The notes under the pieces were generated by a model that saw only the letters and a list, made by a program, of their open reading frames with translations, had not been told where the DNA came from and ran no database searches. 14,300 nt of DNA from Haemophilus parainfluenzae (GTDB lineage Bacteria > Pseudomonadota > Gammaproteobacteria > Enterobacterales > Pasteurellaceae). The position numbers and the translations under genes are program-made. Positions 1 through 7,382 of the stretch are shown here, piece after piece. Location: contig JAGZRY010000023.1 of assembly GCA_018381425.1 (NCBI GenBank), positions 1-14,300 of the forward strand, given 5' to 3'. Each line of letters opens with the position of its first letter. The stretch's first letter is position 1.

Positions 1-365
1 ATTGGACCGTTTGGTAAACGAACTTCGCTTTTCGCAATTTCAACGCCTGCTGCAGTTACTGCTTCTGCTACATCACGAGTAGTGATTGCGCCGAATAAAC
101 GACCTTCATCACCTGCTTTAGATGCGATAGTTACAGAACCTAATGCAGTCACTTGTGCTGCGCGAGCTTGAGCTGCTGCTAAACTTGCTGCTGCCGCTGC
201 TTCTAACTCTGCACGACGTGCTTCAAAGTGTTCAATGTTAGCTTTAGTTGCCATAACTGCTTTACCTTTTGGGATTAAGAAGTTACGAGCGAAACCAGAT
301 TTAACATTAACTTGATCACCTACGTTACCGAGGTGAACGATTTTATCTAAAAGAATTACTTGCAT
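1..365 (-). CDS. rplI: 50S ribosomal protein L9, 3' end outside the window
   Basis: L9 binds 23S rRNA in the large subunit and affects frame maintenance during translation. The minus strand reads from ATG at 365 as [19 protein letters not shown], the classic L9 N-terminal domain. A glycine/lysine segment ([14 protein letters not shown]) and an alanine-rich helix that links the two L9 domains follow. About 121 codons are visible of a usual length near 149, so the C-terminal domain is cut by the window edge, not truncated in the genome. A strong Shine-Dalgarno (AGGAG at 373-378) lies in the 14 bases after the rpsR stop, which fits the last position of the rpsF-priB-rpsR-rplI operon. No stop codon is visible. 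Confidence 0.97.
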   Translation of the reverse strand, partial: MQVILLDKIVHLGNVGDQVNVKSGFARNFLIPKGKAVMATKANIEHFEARRAELEAAAAASLAAAQARAAQVTALGSVTIASKAGDEGRLFGAITTRDVAEAVTAAGVEIAKSEVRLPNGP

Positions 366-379
366 TTCCTAACTCCTTC

Positions 380-934
<555 letters not shown>

Positions 935-948
<14 letters not shown>

Positions 949-1312
949 CCTCAAAATCGTTGTTTTCAACTTCAGCTAAAGGTTTACGTTCTTCTTTAGC
1001 CGCTTTCATTGGGGACGCTTCGGTTACGGCGTGCTTAGTATGGATAACAAGACTGCGTAATACAGCATCGTTATAACGGAAAGTCGTTTCTAGCTCGTCG
1101 ATGACTTGTTGAGGCGCTTCTACATTCATAAGCACATAGTGTGCTTTGTGTAATTTGTTAATTGGGTACGCTAATTGACGACGACCCCAATCTTCTAGGC
1201 GATGAACTTGACCACCAGCTTCTTTAACAGAACCTGTGTAACGTTCGATCATACCTGGTACTTGCTCGCTTTGGTCCGGATGAACCATAAACACGATTTC
1301 GTAGTGACGCAT
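935..1312 (-). CDS. rpsF: 30S ribosomal protein S6
   Basis: S6 is a small-subunit platform protein that binds S18. The 125-residue product starts [19 protein letters not shown] and carries the S6 signatures [12 protein letters not shown] and [12 protein letters not shown]. The C-terminal tail is acidic (NNDFEDAEE). In E. coli this tail is modified by glutamate ligation by RimK; here that is only possible by analogy. The start is supported by AAGGAG seven bases upstream (about 1317-1323). It is the first gene of the operon, preceded by a promoter and a structured leader. Confidence 0.98.
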
Positions 1313-1400
1313 TACTGCTCCTTACGGGTTAATCAGCCTTTGACGTAGATTAGCCACCAATCTGCAAAGGCAAGGAACGAAAAAATGAACGTGGCTAAGG
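1313..1400 (-). promoter_or_regulatory. rpsF 5' leader with interlocking complementary segments
   Basis: The transcribed leader of about 88 bases contains two complementary pairs. Bases 1391-1398 can pair with 1350-1357 (8 bp, TTAGCCAC with GTGGCTAA on the mRNA). Bases 1365-1371 can pair with 1336-1342 (7 bp, GCCTTTG with CAAAGGC). The pairs interleave, so they form either a pseudoknot or two alternative folds. A CCG triplet sits just before the ribosome binding site. An mRNA element bound by the S6:S18 complex is known in rpsF leaders of several bacteria. Assigning this leader to that class is inference. Confidence 0.5.
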
Positions 1401-1406
1401 GCGCTG

Positions 1407-1434
1407 ATTATACAGATTTTTTTCTAGACTTCAA
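1407..1434 (-). promoter_or_regulatory. sigma-70 promoter of the rpsF operon
   Basis: On the minus strand, TTGAAG (1429-1434) and a perfect TATAAT (1407-1412) are separated by 16 bases. This predicts transcription from about position 1400 into the rpsF leader. Confidence 0.75.
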
Positions 1435-1456
1435 ATAATTTGTATGCTTTTCAAAC

Positions 1457-1487
1457 AAAAAAAGCCGATATCAACATATCGGCTTTT
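1457..1487 (-). terminator. rho-independent terminator after infA
   Basis: A 12-bp perfect stem (1460-1471 with 1476-1487, AAAAGCCGATAT) closes a 4-base loop and runs into a T tract on the minus strand. It lies 17 bases past the infA stop and upstream of the rpsF promoter, so it separates the two units. Confidence 0.88.
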
Positions 1488-1503
1488 CTTTTTCATTTCC
1501 AAA

Positions 1504-1794
<291 letters not shown>

Positions 1795-1891
1795 GCCGTT
1801 TTTGGCGTTAGACGAAAGATTAAAATAAAATTGAACAGAAAAAAATCACTTTTTTTACTAATTTGTAAGTTGTATCAAGACTTAGGAATGA

Positions 1892-1919
1892 TTTACAAAA
1901 GAAATACAGGCTCTATAAT
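1892..1919 (+). promoter_or_regulatory. sigma-70 promoter of ksgA
   Basis: TTTACA (1892-1897) and TATAAT (1914-1919) are separated by 16 bases. This predicts a start near 1926 and a leader of only about 23 bases before the ksgA ATG. Confidence 0.78.
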
Positions 1920-1948
1920 AACCGCAATTTTCTTATTAAATAGTACTT

Positions 1949-2812
1949 ATGAATTCAAAAAAACACTTAGGCCATACAGCCCGTAAACGCTTTGGTCAAA
2001 ACTTTTTACATGATACTTCTGTAATTCAAGGTATCGTGGCGGCGATTTACCCACAACCCAATCAATTCTTAGTGGAAATTGGTCCGGGGCTTGGTGCATT
2101 AACAGAACCTGTTGGTGAACTTGTCGAGCATCTGACTGTGGTAGAGCTTGACCGAGACCTTGCAGAACGTTTACGTCATCATCCATTTTTGCATCAAAAG
2201 CTCACCGTCATTGAAACTGATGCGATGCAATTTGATTTTGGTGAACTTTATACAAAAGAGAATTTAGCAGAAAAAGGTCAGAAATTACGTGTGTTTGGTA
2301 ACTTGCCTTACAACATTTCTACGCCATTGATGTTCCACTTATTTAAGTATCATGATGTGATTCAAGATATGCACTTCATGCTGCAAAAAGAAGTGGTGAA
2401 ACGCTTATGCGCAGGGCCAAATAGCAAAGCTTACGGCCGCTTAACTATTATGGCGCAATATTTCTGCCAAGTGATGCCTGTACTTGAAGTGCCGCCTTCT
2501 GCATTTAAACCTGCACCGAAAGTGGATTCAACCGTTGTGCGTTTAATTCCGCATAAAGAATTGCCGCACCCTGTAAAAGATTTATATTGGTTGAACCGTG
2601 TTTGCTCCCAAGCGTTTAATCAACGTAGAAAAACATTACGCAATGCGCTTTCAACGCTATTTTCACCTGAAAATCTGACCGCACTTGGTATTGATTTAAA
2701 TGCACGCGCAGAAAATTTGGCTATCGCAGATTATGCGCGCTTAGCGAACTGGTTGGCAGATAATCCACCAGCTGATATCAATAAAGATGAAATCTTAGAT
2801 TCAGAAGAGTAA
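1949..2812 (+). CDS. ksgA: 16S rRNA (adenine1518-N6/adenine1519-N6)-dimethyltransferase
   Basis: KsgA uses S-adenosylmethionine to dimethylate two adjacent adenines in helix 45 of 16S rRNA, a late step in small-subunit assembly. Loss of it gives kasugamycin resistance in E. coli. The 287-residue product shows FGQNFL at 15-20, the SAM-binding [11 protein letters not shown] near 43-53 and the catalytic motif NLPYN at 118-122. The C-terminal rRNA-binding domain has QRRKTLRN. It is slightly longer than the E. coli protein (273) because of an acidic tail ([10 protein letters not shown]). No Shine-Dalgarno precedes the ATG (ATTAAATAGTACTT), so initiation may depend on the short unstructured leader. 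apaH follows 15 bases later and is probably co-transcribed. An upstream surA-pdxA pair, as in E. coli, is absent. Confidence 0.97.
   Translation: MNSKKHLGHTARKRFGQNFLHDTSVIQGIVAAIYPQPNQFLVEIGPGLGALTEPVGELVEHLTVVELDRDLAERLRHHPFLHQKLTVIETDAMQFDFGELYTKENLAEKGQKLRVFGNLPYNISTPLMFHLFKYHDVIQDMHFMLQKEVVKRLCAGPNSKAYGRLTIMAQYFCQVMPVLEVPPSAFKPAPKVDSTVVRLIPHKELPHPVKDLYWLNRVCSQAFNQRRKTLRNALSTLFSPENLTALGIDLNARAENLAIADYARLANWLADNPPADINKDEILDSEE
2678..2686 (-). repeat. DNA uptake signal sequence inside ksgA
   Basis: Exact ACCGCACTT (core on the minus strand) within the ksgA coding region. It is read there as part of codons for Leu-Thr-Ala-Leu. Confidence 0.88.
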
Positions 2813-2827
2813 AAAGAGCGGTCAAAA

Positions 2828-3655
2828 ATGGCAACCTATTTCGTCGGTGATTTACAAGGCTGTTATGATGAATTACAGCTTTTATTAGAACGTGTGAGCT
2901 TCAATCCTACGCAAGATAAACTTTATCTTGTGGGGGATCTTGTGGCACGTGGGGATAAATCACTTGAATGTCTTCGTTTCGTAAAATCACTTGGCAATGC
3001 AGCACAAACCGTACTAGGGAATCACGATTTACACTTAATTGCGACCGCACTGGGTATTAAAAAAGTGAAACTACGTGATCGTGTCGATGCCATTTTTAAT
3101 GCGCCCGATTTTAATGAGCTGATTCATTGGTTACGCCACCAACCATTACTTGTACATAATGAAGAATTAAACTTCCTGATGGCACACGCAGGTATTTCGC
3201 CTGATTGGGATTTGGAAACTGCGAAATCTTGTGCGGCTGAAGTTGAACAGATTTTACAGCACGGCGATTTTCATTATCTCATTGAAAATATGTATTCCGA
3301 ACAGCCTGATCGTTGGTCGCCAGATTTACAGGGCTTAGCGCGTCATCGTTACATTATTAATGCATTTACTCGAATGCGTTTTTGCTATTTGGATCATCGA
3401 TTTGATTTTGCCTGCAAATCCCCTCTAAAAGATGCGCCTGCGGGACTCACACCTTGGTTTAATTTAGATAACCCACTTTATAAACAAATTCCCATTGTCT
3501 TTGGGCATTGGGCAAGTTTAGTCGATGAGTCAACTCCAAAAGGTATCTATGCCTTGGATACCGGTTGTGTATGGAATAATCGAATGACTCTGTTGCGTTG
3601 GGAAGACAAACAGCTCTTCACACAAAGTGCGGTCAAAAATTACAATGATTTTTAA
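2828..3655 (+). CDS. apaH: symmetrical bis(5'-nucleosyl)-tetraphosphatase
   Basis: ApaH hydrolyses Ap4A and related dinucleoside polyphosphates to two nucleoside diphosphates. In E. coli it also removes Np4 caps from RNA. The 275-residue protein is a calcineurin-type phosphoesterase. Metal-binding motifs appear in order: GDLQG at 7-11, GDLVARG at 36-42, GNHDLH at 64-69, MAHAGIS near 117-123 and FGHWASL towards the C-terminus. Motif I has glutamine where the general family has histidine (GDxHG). As I recall this occurs in many ApaH proteins, so I do not read it as loss of function. The gene follows ksgA by 15 bases. A one-mismatch uptake signal (2814-2822) fills that gap, so the only Shine-Dalgarno-like sequence is AAGAG. 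An exact uptake signal overlaps the last codons. Confidence 0.97.
   Translation: MATYFVGDLQGCYDELQLLLERVSFNPTQDKLYLVGDLVARGDKSLECLRFVKSLGNAAQTVLGNHDLHLIATALGIKKVKLRDRVDAIFNAPDFNELIHWLRHQPLLVHNEELNFLMAHAGISPDWDLETAKSCAAEVEQILQHGDFHYLIENMYSEQPDRWSPDLQGLARHRYIINAFTRMRFCYLDHRFDFACKSPLKDAPAGLTPWFNLDNPLYKQIPIVFGHWASLVDESTPKGIYALDTGCVWNNRMTLLRWEDKQLFTQSAVKNYNDF
3625..3633 (+). repeat. DNA uptake signal sequence at the apaH 3' end
   Basis: Exact AAGTGCGGT, followed by C, AAAAATT, six bases and ATTTTTA. This fits the full extended Haemophilus signal (core plus two A/T blocks). It lies inside the last ten codons of apaH and encodes part of SAVKNYNDF. Confidence 0.92.
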
Positions 3656-3664
3656 GGAAACGCT

Positions 3665-4288
3665 ATGCTCTCGCTTACGACTGAATCTTGCGAACTGTTC
3701 AATATTCCTTTCTATCAATTCGCCCAAATGAAAAAATTCTGTCCAGAAGATATTCCGGCGATTAAAGCTGATTACAAATTACATTGGGATAACTGGAAAG
3801 CGATTATTCAAGAAGTGGCAAAGCAACTTGGCATGCCTTTTGCGAAACCGCATATTGAAAGTTGGACTAATGGCTGGCAGGTTCGAGCACATTTCTTCGC
3901 TTATTTTAAATACGAGTTTAATCAAAATTCTGCAGCCATTTTTTCAGTGTTATTAAATCGTCGCCGACTAAGAGTATGTTTAGATTGGCATTGCTATCGT
4001 GCAGATCGCTCACAAATTAATCTGCAACAATATAATCAGTGGCTTGATCAATTTGATTTCAAACAATTTGCTGATTTTGATATTTGGCGAGAAGATGAAA
4101 GCGAATATGATGATTTTCGCCAAGTGAAGAGCATTTCTGAAAAAGATCTTCTCTTACGCTCAGATGAGGATTTTTGGTGCATTGGGAAAAGTATTGAAAA
4201 AGCTGCACTTCATCAAATCAATCCCGTTTCATTTATCACAAAAACCATTCAACAATTGCAACCGCTTTACGATCGCTGCCATCAATAA
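3665..4288 (+). CDS. HI_0552-family protein of unknown function
   Basis: The 207-residue product resembles the H. influenzae HI_0552 family as I remember it, and its place directly after apaH agrees with that. No function is known to me. It is predicted to be cytoplasmic, with no signal peptide or membrane segment. Aromatic residues are abundant, with many tryptophans (HWDNWKAI, ESWTNGWQV, LDWHCYR, DIWRED, DFWCIGK). A basic RRRLR and a strongly acidic stretch (REDESEYDDF) follow. I see no recognisable catalytic motif. AAGGAA eight bases before the ATG supports the start. The gap after apaH is only 9 bases, so it is the likely third gene of a ksgA-apaH operon. A one-mismatch uptake signal (4288-4296) overlaps its stop codon. 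Confidence 0.8.
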   Translation: MLSLTTESCELFNIPFYQFAQMKKFCPEDIPAIKADYKLHWDNWKAIIQEVAKQLGMPFAKPHIESWTNGWQVRAHFFAYFKYEFNQNSAAIFSVLLNRRRLRVCLDWHCYRADRSQINLQQYNQWLDQFDFKQFADFDIWREDESEYDDFRQVKSISEKDLLLRSDEDFWCIGKSIEKAALHQINPVSFITKTIQQLQPLYDRCHQ

Positions 4289-4327
4289 AGCGCGGTCATT
4301 TCCATTAAATTTTTTCGTCTTTTTATT

Positions 4328-4336
4328 TGTTATGCT
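4328..4336 (+). promoter_or_regulatory. possible extended -10 promoter for ndh
   Basis: TGT-TATGCT (4328-4336) has the TG extension of an extended -10 element, but no convincing -35 is present. The following 30 bases are AT-rich, with two TTAACA units (4351 and 4360). The call is weak. No terminator separates ndh from the gene before it, so read-through is possible. Confidence 0.3.
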
Positions 4337-4388
4337 ATCATTACATTAGTTTAACATTTTTAACAATTTTTCTTTTTAGGAGTACTTT

Positions 4389-5723
4389 ATGAAAAACGTC
4401 GTGATCGTTGGCGGTGGTGCTGGCGGCATTGAATTAGCGACATTTTTAGGCGACAAATTAGGTCGCAAAAGACAGGCTAAAGTAACGCTTGTGGATCGCA
4501 ACGCAACCCATTTGTGGAAACCGTTATTACATGAAATTGCCACAGGTGTAATGGATGATGGCACGGATTCTCTGAGCTATCGCGCACACGGGAAAAATCA
4601 CCATTTCAGCTTTGAGCAAGGCTCAATCACGCGTATTAATCGTGAGCAAAAATACGTTGAACTTGCCCCTGTTTATGGGCAAGAAGGCGATATGCTCGTG
4701 GTTGCGCGTCGTATTCCTTATGATTACTTAGTGATTGCGATCGGTAGTAAATCGAATGATTTTAATACAAAAGGCGTCGCTGATAACTGTATTTTCTTAG
4801 ACAGCTCTGATCAAGCTCTTCGCTTTCAACAAAGAATGTTGGAATTATTCCTTAAATTCTCAGAAAACCGTGTATTAGACGATATTGGTGAAGAAGAATT
4901 TAAACAGAAATTAGTGGATGAAAGCAAAGTCAATATTGCCATCGTTGGCGGTGGTGCTACTGGTGTGGAATTAACTGCGGAGCTTTATCATGCGACTGAA
5001 GACTTGTCTTCTTACGGTTACGGTAAAATTGATAATTCTTGCTTGCAAGTCACCTTAGTTGAAGCGGGTCCTCGATTATTGCCTGCTCTACCTGAAAATT
5101 TATCTGCAGCGGTATTAGATGAATTGCAAGAAATGGGGGCAAACGTGAAATTAAATACGATGATCACGGAAGCCCAACCAAACAAGCTTATCACCAAAGA
5201 TGGCGAAGAAATCAAAGCTGATCTTATTGTTTGGGCGGCGGGTGTTCGTACCTCAACGGTGACACAGCAATTTGATGGATTAGAGCTTAACCGCATCAAT
5301 CAATTAGTGGTAAAAGATACCCTTCAAACTACAGTGGATGACAGTATTTTTGCCATTGGCGACTGTGCGGCATTAATGCAACCAAATGGAAAATTAGTCC
5401 CTCCAAGAGCGCAAGCAGCACATCAGATGGCAAAAGCCTGTGCAAAAAATATCTTTGCACTTTTTGAGCAAAAACCATTAAAAGCATTCAAATACAACGA
5501 CAAAGGAACTTTGGTTTCTCTTTCAAGCTTTACCGCATTGGGTAGCATTTCAAATAAATTTGGGAAAAACCCACTAACTGTTCAAGGTAAATTTGCACAG
5601 TTTGCGTATGTGTCTTTATATCGTATGCATCAACATGCTTTGCATGGATGTATTAAGATTGGCTTGATTATTTTAGTGGATAAACTTAACCACTATTTAA
5701 AACCAAGATTGAAATTACATTAA
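4389..5723 (+). CDS. ndh: type II NADH:quinone oxidoreductase (NDH-2)
   Basis: NDH-2 is a peripheral inner-membrane flavoprotein that passes electrons from NADH to quinone without pumping protons. The 444-residue protein (E. coli 434) starts with an FAD Rossmann motif, VIVGGGAGGIE at 4-14. A second Rossmann motif for NADH follows, AIVGGGATGVE near 183-193. VWAAGV, the FAD-contact motif FAIGDCAA near 322-329 and PPRAQAAHQMA, near the quinone/FAD site, come next. The basic and hydrophobic C-terminus (GLIILVDKLNHYL) fits membrane attachment. AGGAG nine bases before the ATG sets the start. The gene stands alone between the HI_0552-family gene and a bidirectional terminator. Confidence 0.97.
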   Translation: MKNVVIVGGGAGGIELATFLGDKLGRKRQAKVTLVDRNATHLWKPLLHEIATGVMDDGTDSLSYRAHGKNHHFSFEQGSITRINREQKYVELAPVYGQEGDMLVVARRIPYDYLVIAIGSKSNDFNTKGVADNCIFLDSSDQALRFQQRMLELFLKFSENRVLDDIGEEEFKQKLVDESKVNIAIVGGGATGVELTAELYHATEDLSSYGYGKIDNSCLQVTLVEAGPRLLPALPENLSAAVLDELQEMGANVKLNTMITEAQPNKLITKDGEEIKADLIVWAAGVRTSTVTQQFDGLELNRINQLVVKDTLQTTVDDSIFAIGDCAALMQPNGKLVPPRAQAAHQMAKACAKNIFALFEQKPLKAFKYNDKGTLVSLSSFTALGSISNKFGKNPLTVQGKFAQFAYVSLYRMHQHALHGCIKIGLIILVDKLNHYLKPRLKLH

Positions 5724-5726
5724 GAC

Positions 5727-5763
5727 AAAAAGTGCGGTCAAATCAATTTAACCGCACTTTTTT
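5727..5763. terminator. bidirectional terminator made of two inverted uptake signals
   Basis: AAGTGCGGT at 5730-5738 and its inverse ACCGCACTT at 5751-5759 form, with flanking A and T runs, a 12-bp perfect stem (5727-5738 with 5751-5762) around a 12-base loop. T runs follow on both strands. It sits between the convergent ndh (stop 5723) and folD (stop at 5769). Paired uptake signals serving as terminators are well known in Haemophilus. Confidence 0.92.
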
Positions 5764-5768
5764 ATTTC

Positions 5769-6626
5769 TTAAACGAGTTGATTGTTATGCTCATAAGCAT
5801 AAAGTGTATTAAACATCAGCATGGCAACTGTCATTGGCCCTACTCCACCCGGTACTGGCGTAATATAAGCCGCTTTTTGTCGCGCCACATCATATTCCAC
5901 ATCGCCCACTAATTTACCATTGATACGATTAATCCCCACATCAATGACTGTTGCCCCTTCTTTGATCCAATCGCCCGGAATAAAACGAGGCTTGCCGACG
6001 GCCACCACTAAAACATCCGCCTGACGAATATGATGCTCTAAATCTTTGGTAAAACGGTGCGTTACCGTGACAGTAGCGCCTGCCAATAATAATTCAAGCG
6101 ACATTGGACGCCCCACAATATTTGAAGCCCCAACGATCACGGCATGTTTACCGTGCAAATCGATACCTGTGGTTTCTAATAATTTCATCACACCATAAGG
6201 GGTACAAGCGCGTAAAGTTGGAATACGTTGGCATAAACGCCCCACATTATAAGGATGGAAACCATCCACATCTTTTTCAGGGCTAATCCGCTCAATGACT
6301 AACGAACTATTAATCTGCTCCGGCAATGGAAGCTGTACCAAAATGCCATCAATAGTTTCATCTGCATTTAATTGGTCAATCAGTTGTAGTAGTTCCGCCT
6401 CTGTCGTGGTTTCAGGTAAATCATAGGATTTCGAGACCATTCCAATCTCTTCACAACTTTTACGTTTACTGCCCACATAGACTTGAGAAGCAGGATCGAC
6501 GCCCACCAGAATGACTGCAAGCCCTGGAGCACGTTTACCTTGAGCACGATAATATTCAATTTTACTGGTAACATCAGATTTGATTTTTTTTGATAGTTCA
6601 GTACCTGAAATAATTTGGGCGGTCAT
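5769..6626 (-). CDS. folD: bifunctional methylenetetrahydrofolate dehydrogenase / methenyltetrahydrofolate cyclohydrolase
   Basis: FolD interconverts 5,10-methylene-, 5,10-methenyl- and 10-formyl-tetrahydrofolate with NADP. It supplies formyl groups for purines and for initiator tRNA. The 285-residue protein (E. coli 288) has the catalytic Y50xxxK54 motif in [22 protein letters not shown], the dinucleotide-binding [11 protein letters not shown] and the C-terminal signature [21 protein letters not shown] eight bases before the ATG (6634-6638) fixes the start. The promoter at 6665-6693 carries a PurR-like operator over the start site, which fits a gene feeding purine synthesis. It is transcribed alone and shares a terminator with ndh. 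Confidence 0.98.
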   Translation of the reverse strand: MTAQIISGTELSKKIKSDVTSKIEYYRAQGKRAPGLAVILVGVDPASQVYVGSKRKSCEEIGMVSKSYDLPETTTEAELLQLIDQLNADETIDGILVQLPLPEQINSSLVIERISPEKDVDGFHPYNVGRLCQRIPTLRACTPYGVMKLLETTGIDLHGKHAVIVGASNIVGRPMSLELLLAGATVTVTHRFTKDLEHHIRQADVLVVAVGKPRFIPGDWIKEGATVIDVGINRINGKLVGDVEYDVARQKAAYITPVPGGVGPMTVAMLMFNTLYAYEHNNQLV

Positions 6627-6649
6627 GCGTTTTTCCTCAAGGTGGAATT

Positions 6650-6665
6650 AAGTAAACGTTTGCTA
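6650..6665 (-). promoter_or_regulatory. candidate PurR operator of folD
   Basis: The minus strand reads TAGCAAACGTTTACTT. It matches the fixed positions of the E. coli PurR consensus ANGCAANCGNTTNCNT except the first base. It touches the folD -10 box and covers the expected start site, a standard repressor position. The operator role is inference from the motif, its place and the pathway. Confidence 0.6.
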
Positions 6666-6693
6666 TTTTAACTGACAACGCCTTATTTTACAA
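6665..6693 (-). promoter_or_regulatory. sigma-70 promoter of folD
   Basis: On the minus strand, TTGTAA (6688-6693) and TAAAAT (6665-6670) are separated by 17 bases. The start is expected near 6658, inside the candidate PurR site. Confidence 0.65.
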
Positions 6694-6763
6694 AGACAAT
6701 AAAAGAGCGGTTAAAAAAACTGGAATAATTTTGAGCAATTGAAAGGATAATCTAAAAAATTAA

Positions 6764-6791
6764 TTGACTGAAAAGAAAAGCTCACTATAAT
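6764..6791 (+). promoter_or_regulatory. sigma-70 promoter of the tRNA-Pro/tRNA-Arg unit
   Basis: TTGACT (6764-6769) and a perfect TATAAT (6786-6791) are separated by 16 bases and end 13 bases before tRNA-Pro. No GC-rich discriminator of the kind linked to stringent control is visible. Confidence 0.8.
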
Positions 6792-6804
6792 TGTGCTCAA
6801 TCGT

Positions 6805-6881
6805 CGGCGAGTAGCGCAGCTTGGTAGCGCAACTGGTTTGGGACCAGTGGGTCGTAGGTTCAAATCCTATCTCGCCGACCA
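6805..6881 (+). tRNA. tRNA-Pro (anticodon UGG)
   Basis: The 77-base cloverleaf has a perfect acceptor stem (CGGCGAG/CTCGCCG) with the C1-G72 pair typical of bacterial tRNA-Pro. The anticodon stem ACTGG/CCAGT encloses TTTGGGA, with TGG at 34-36. The T loop is TTCAAAT, and the CCA end is encoded. It resembles E. coli proM closely. tRNA-Arg follows after 52 bases on the same strand, so both are probably cut from one transcript. Confidence 0.97.
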
Positions 6882-6933
6882 CTTCTTTTATATTTTCCTC
6901 GAAATTCCATACAAAAGATGTAACCCTTGAAAT

Positions 6934-7010
<77 letters not shown>

Positions 7011-7167
7011 TAACTCATCTTAATCTATTATTGTTTTTCTAATTTACTTTTTTAGCAAAAATAATCAATTCAACGCATATTTTGTACAAAAAAATAGCGT
7101 AAATTCTAGATCTCAAAACAAATTAGTTTAAAAGATGATTTTAAATTCAGAAAAGAAAATATTTGAA

Positions 7168-7257
7168 TGGCGGTGAGAGGGGGATTCGAACCCCCGATGC
7201 ACTTTCGCACATACACGCTTTCCAGGCGTGCTCCTTCAACCACTCGGACATCTCACC
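7168..7257 (-). tRNA. tRNA-Ser (anticodon GGA)
   Basis: The 90-base class II tRNA on the minus strand has acceptor stem GGTGAGA/TCTCACC and anticodon stem CACGC/GCGTG around CTGGAAA (GGA at 34-36). The long variable arm is ATGTGC-GAAA-GTGCAT. The T arm is GGGGG-TTCGAAT-CCCCC, and the CCA end is encoded. It decodes UCC/UCU. It is transcribed alone, away from dauA and towards the Pro/Arg pair. The 157 bases between it and tRNA-Arg are AT-rich with no clear hairpin terminator. Confidence 0.97.
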
Positions 7258-7273
7258 GTTTTGAAGTGCGTGA

Positions 7274-7302
7274 AATATAAAGATTTATCTAAGATTAGTC
7301 AA
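7274..7302 (-). promoter_or_regulatory. sigma-70 promoter of tRNA-Ser
   Basis: On the minus strand, TTGACT (7297-7302) and TATATT (7274-7279) are separated by 17 bases, placed 16 bases ahead of the tRNA 5' end. Confidence 0.8.
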
Positions 7303-7382
7303 GTTTTTTGAGCTAGAACATAAAAAATCCTGTGCCTTTTAGCTAAAATATAAACTCATCTCTTTTCTATCGTCGTATTTTT

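Noticed and set aside
2846..2860. ApaH inactivation because motif I is GDLQG, not GDxHG
   Set aside because: All other metal-binding motifs are intact, and as I recall glutamine at this place is common in ApaH proteins.
4164..4349. Small plus-strand frame overlapping the HI_0552-family gene
   Set aside because: It is an out-of-frame shadow with no ribosome binding site, mostly covered by the longer gene.
4351..4365. ArcA-like site before ndh (two TTAACA units)
   Set aside because: The repeats are 9 bases apart rather than about 11 and lie in a very AT-rich stretch where such strings arise by chance.
7011..7167. A small RNA or gene between tRNA-Arg and tRNA-Ser
   Set aside because: The stretch is AT-rich with no good promoter, stem or ribosome-bound frame. 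It looks like the shared trailer of convergent tRNA units.
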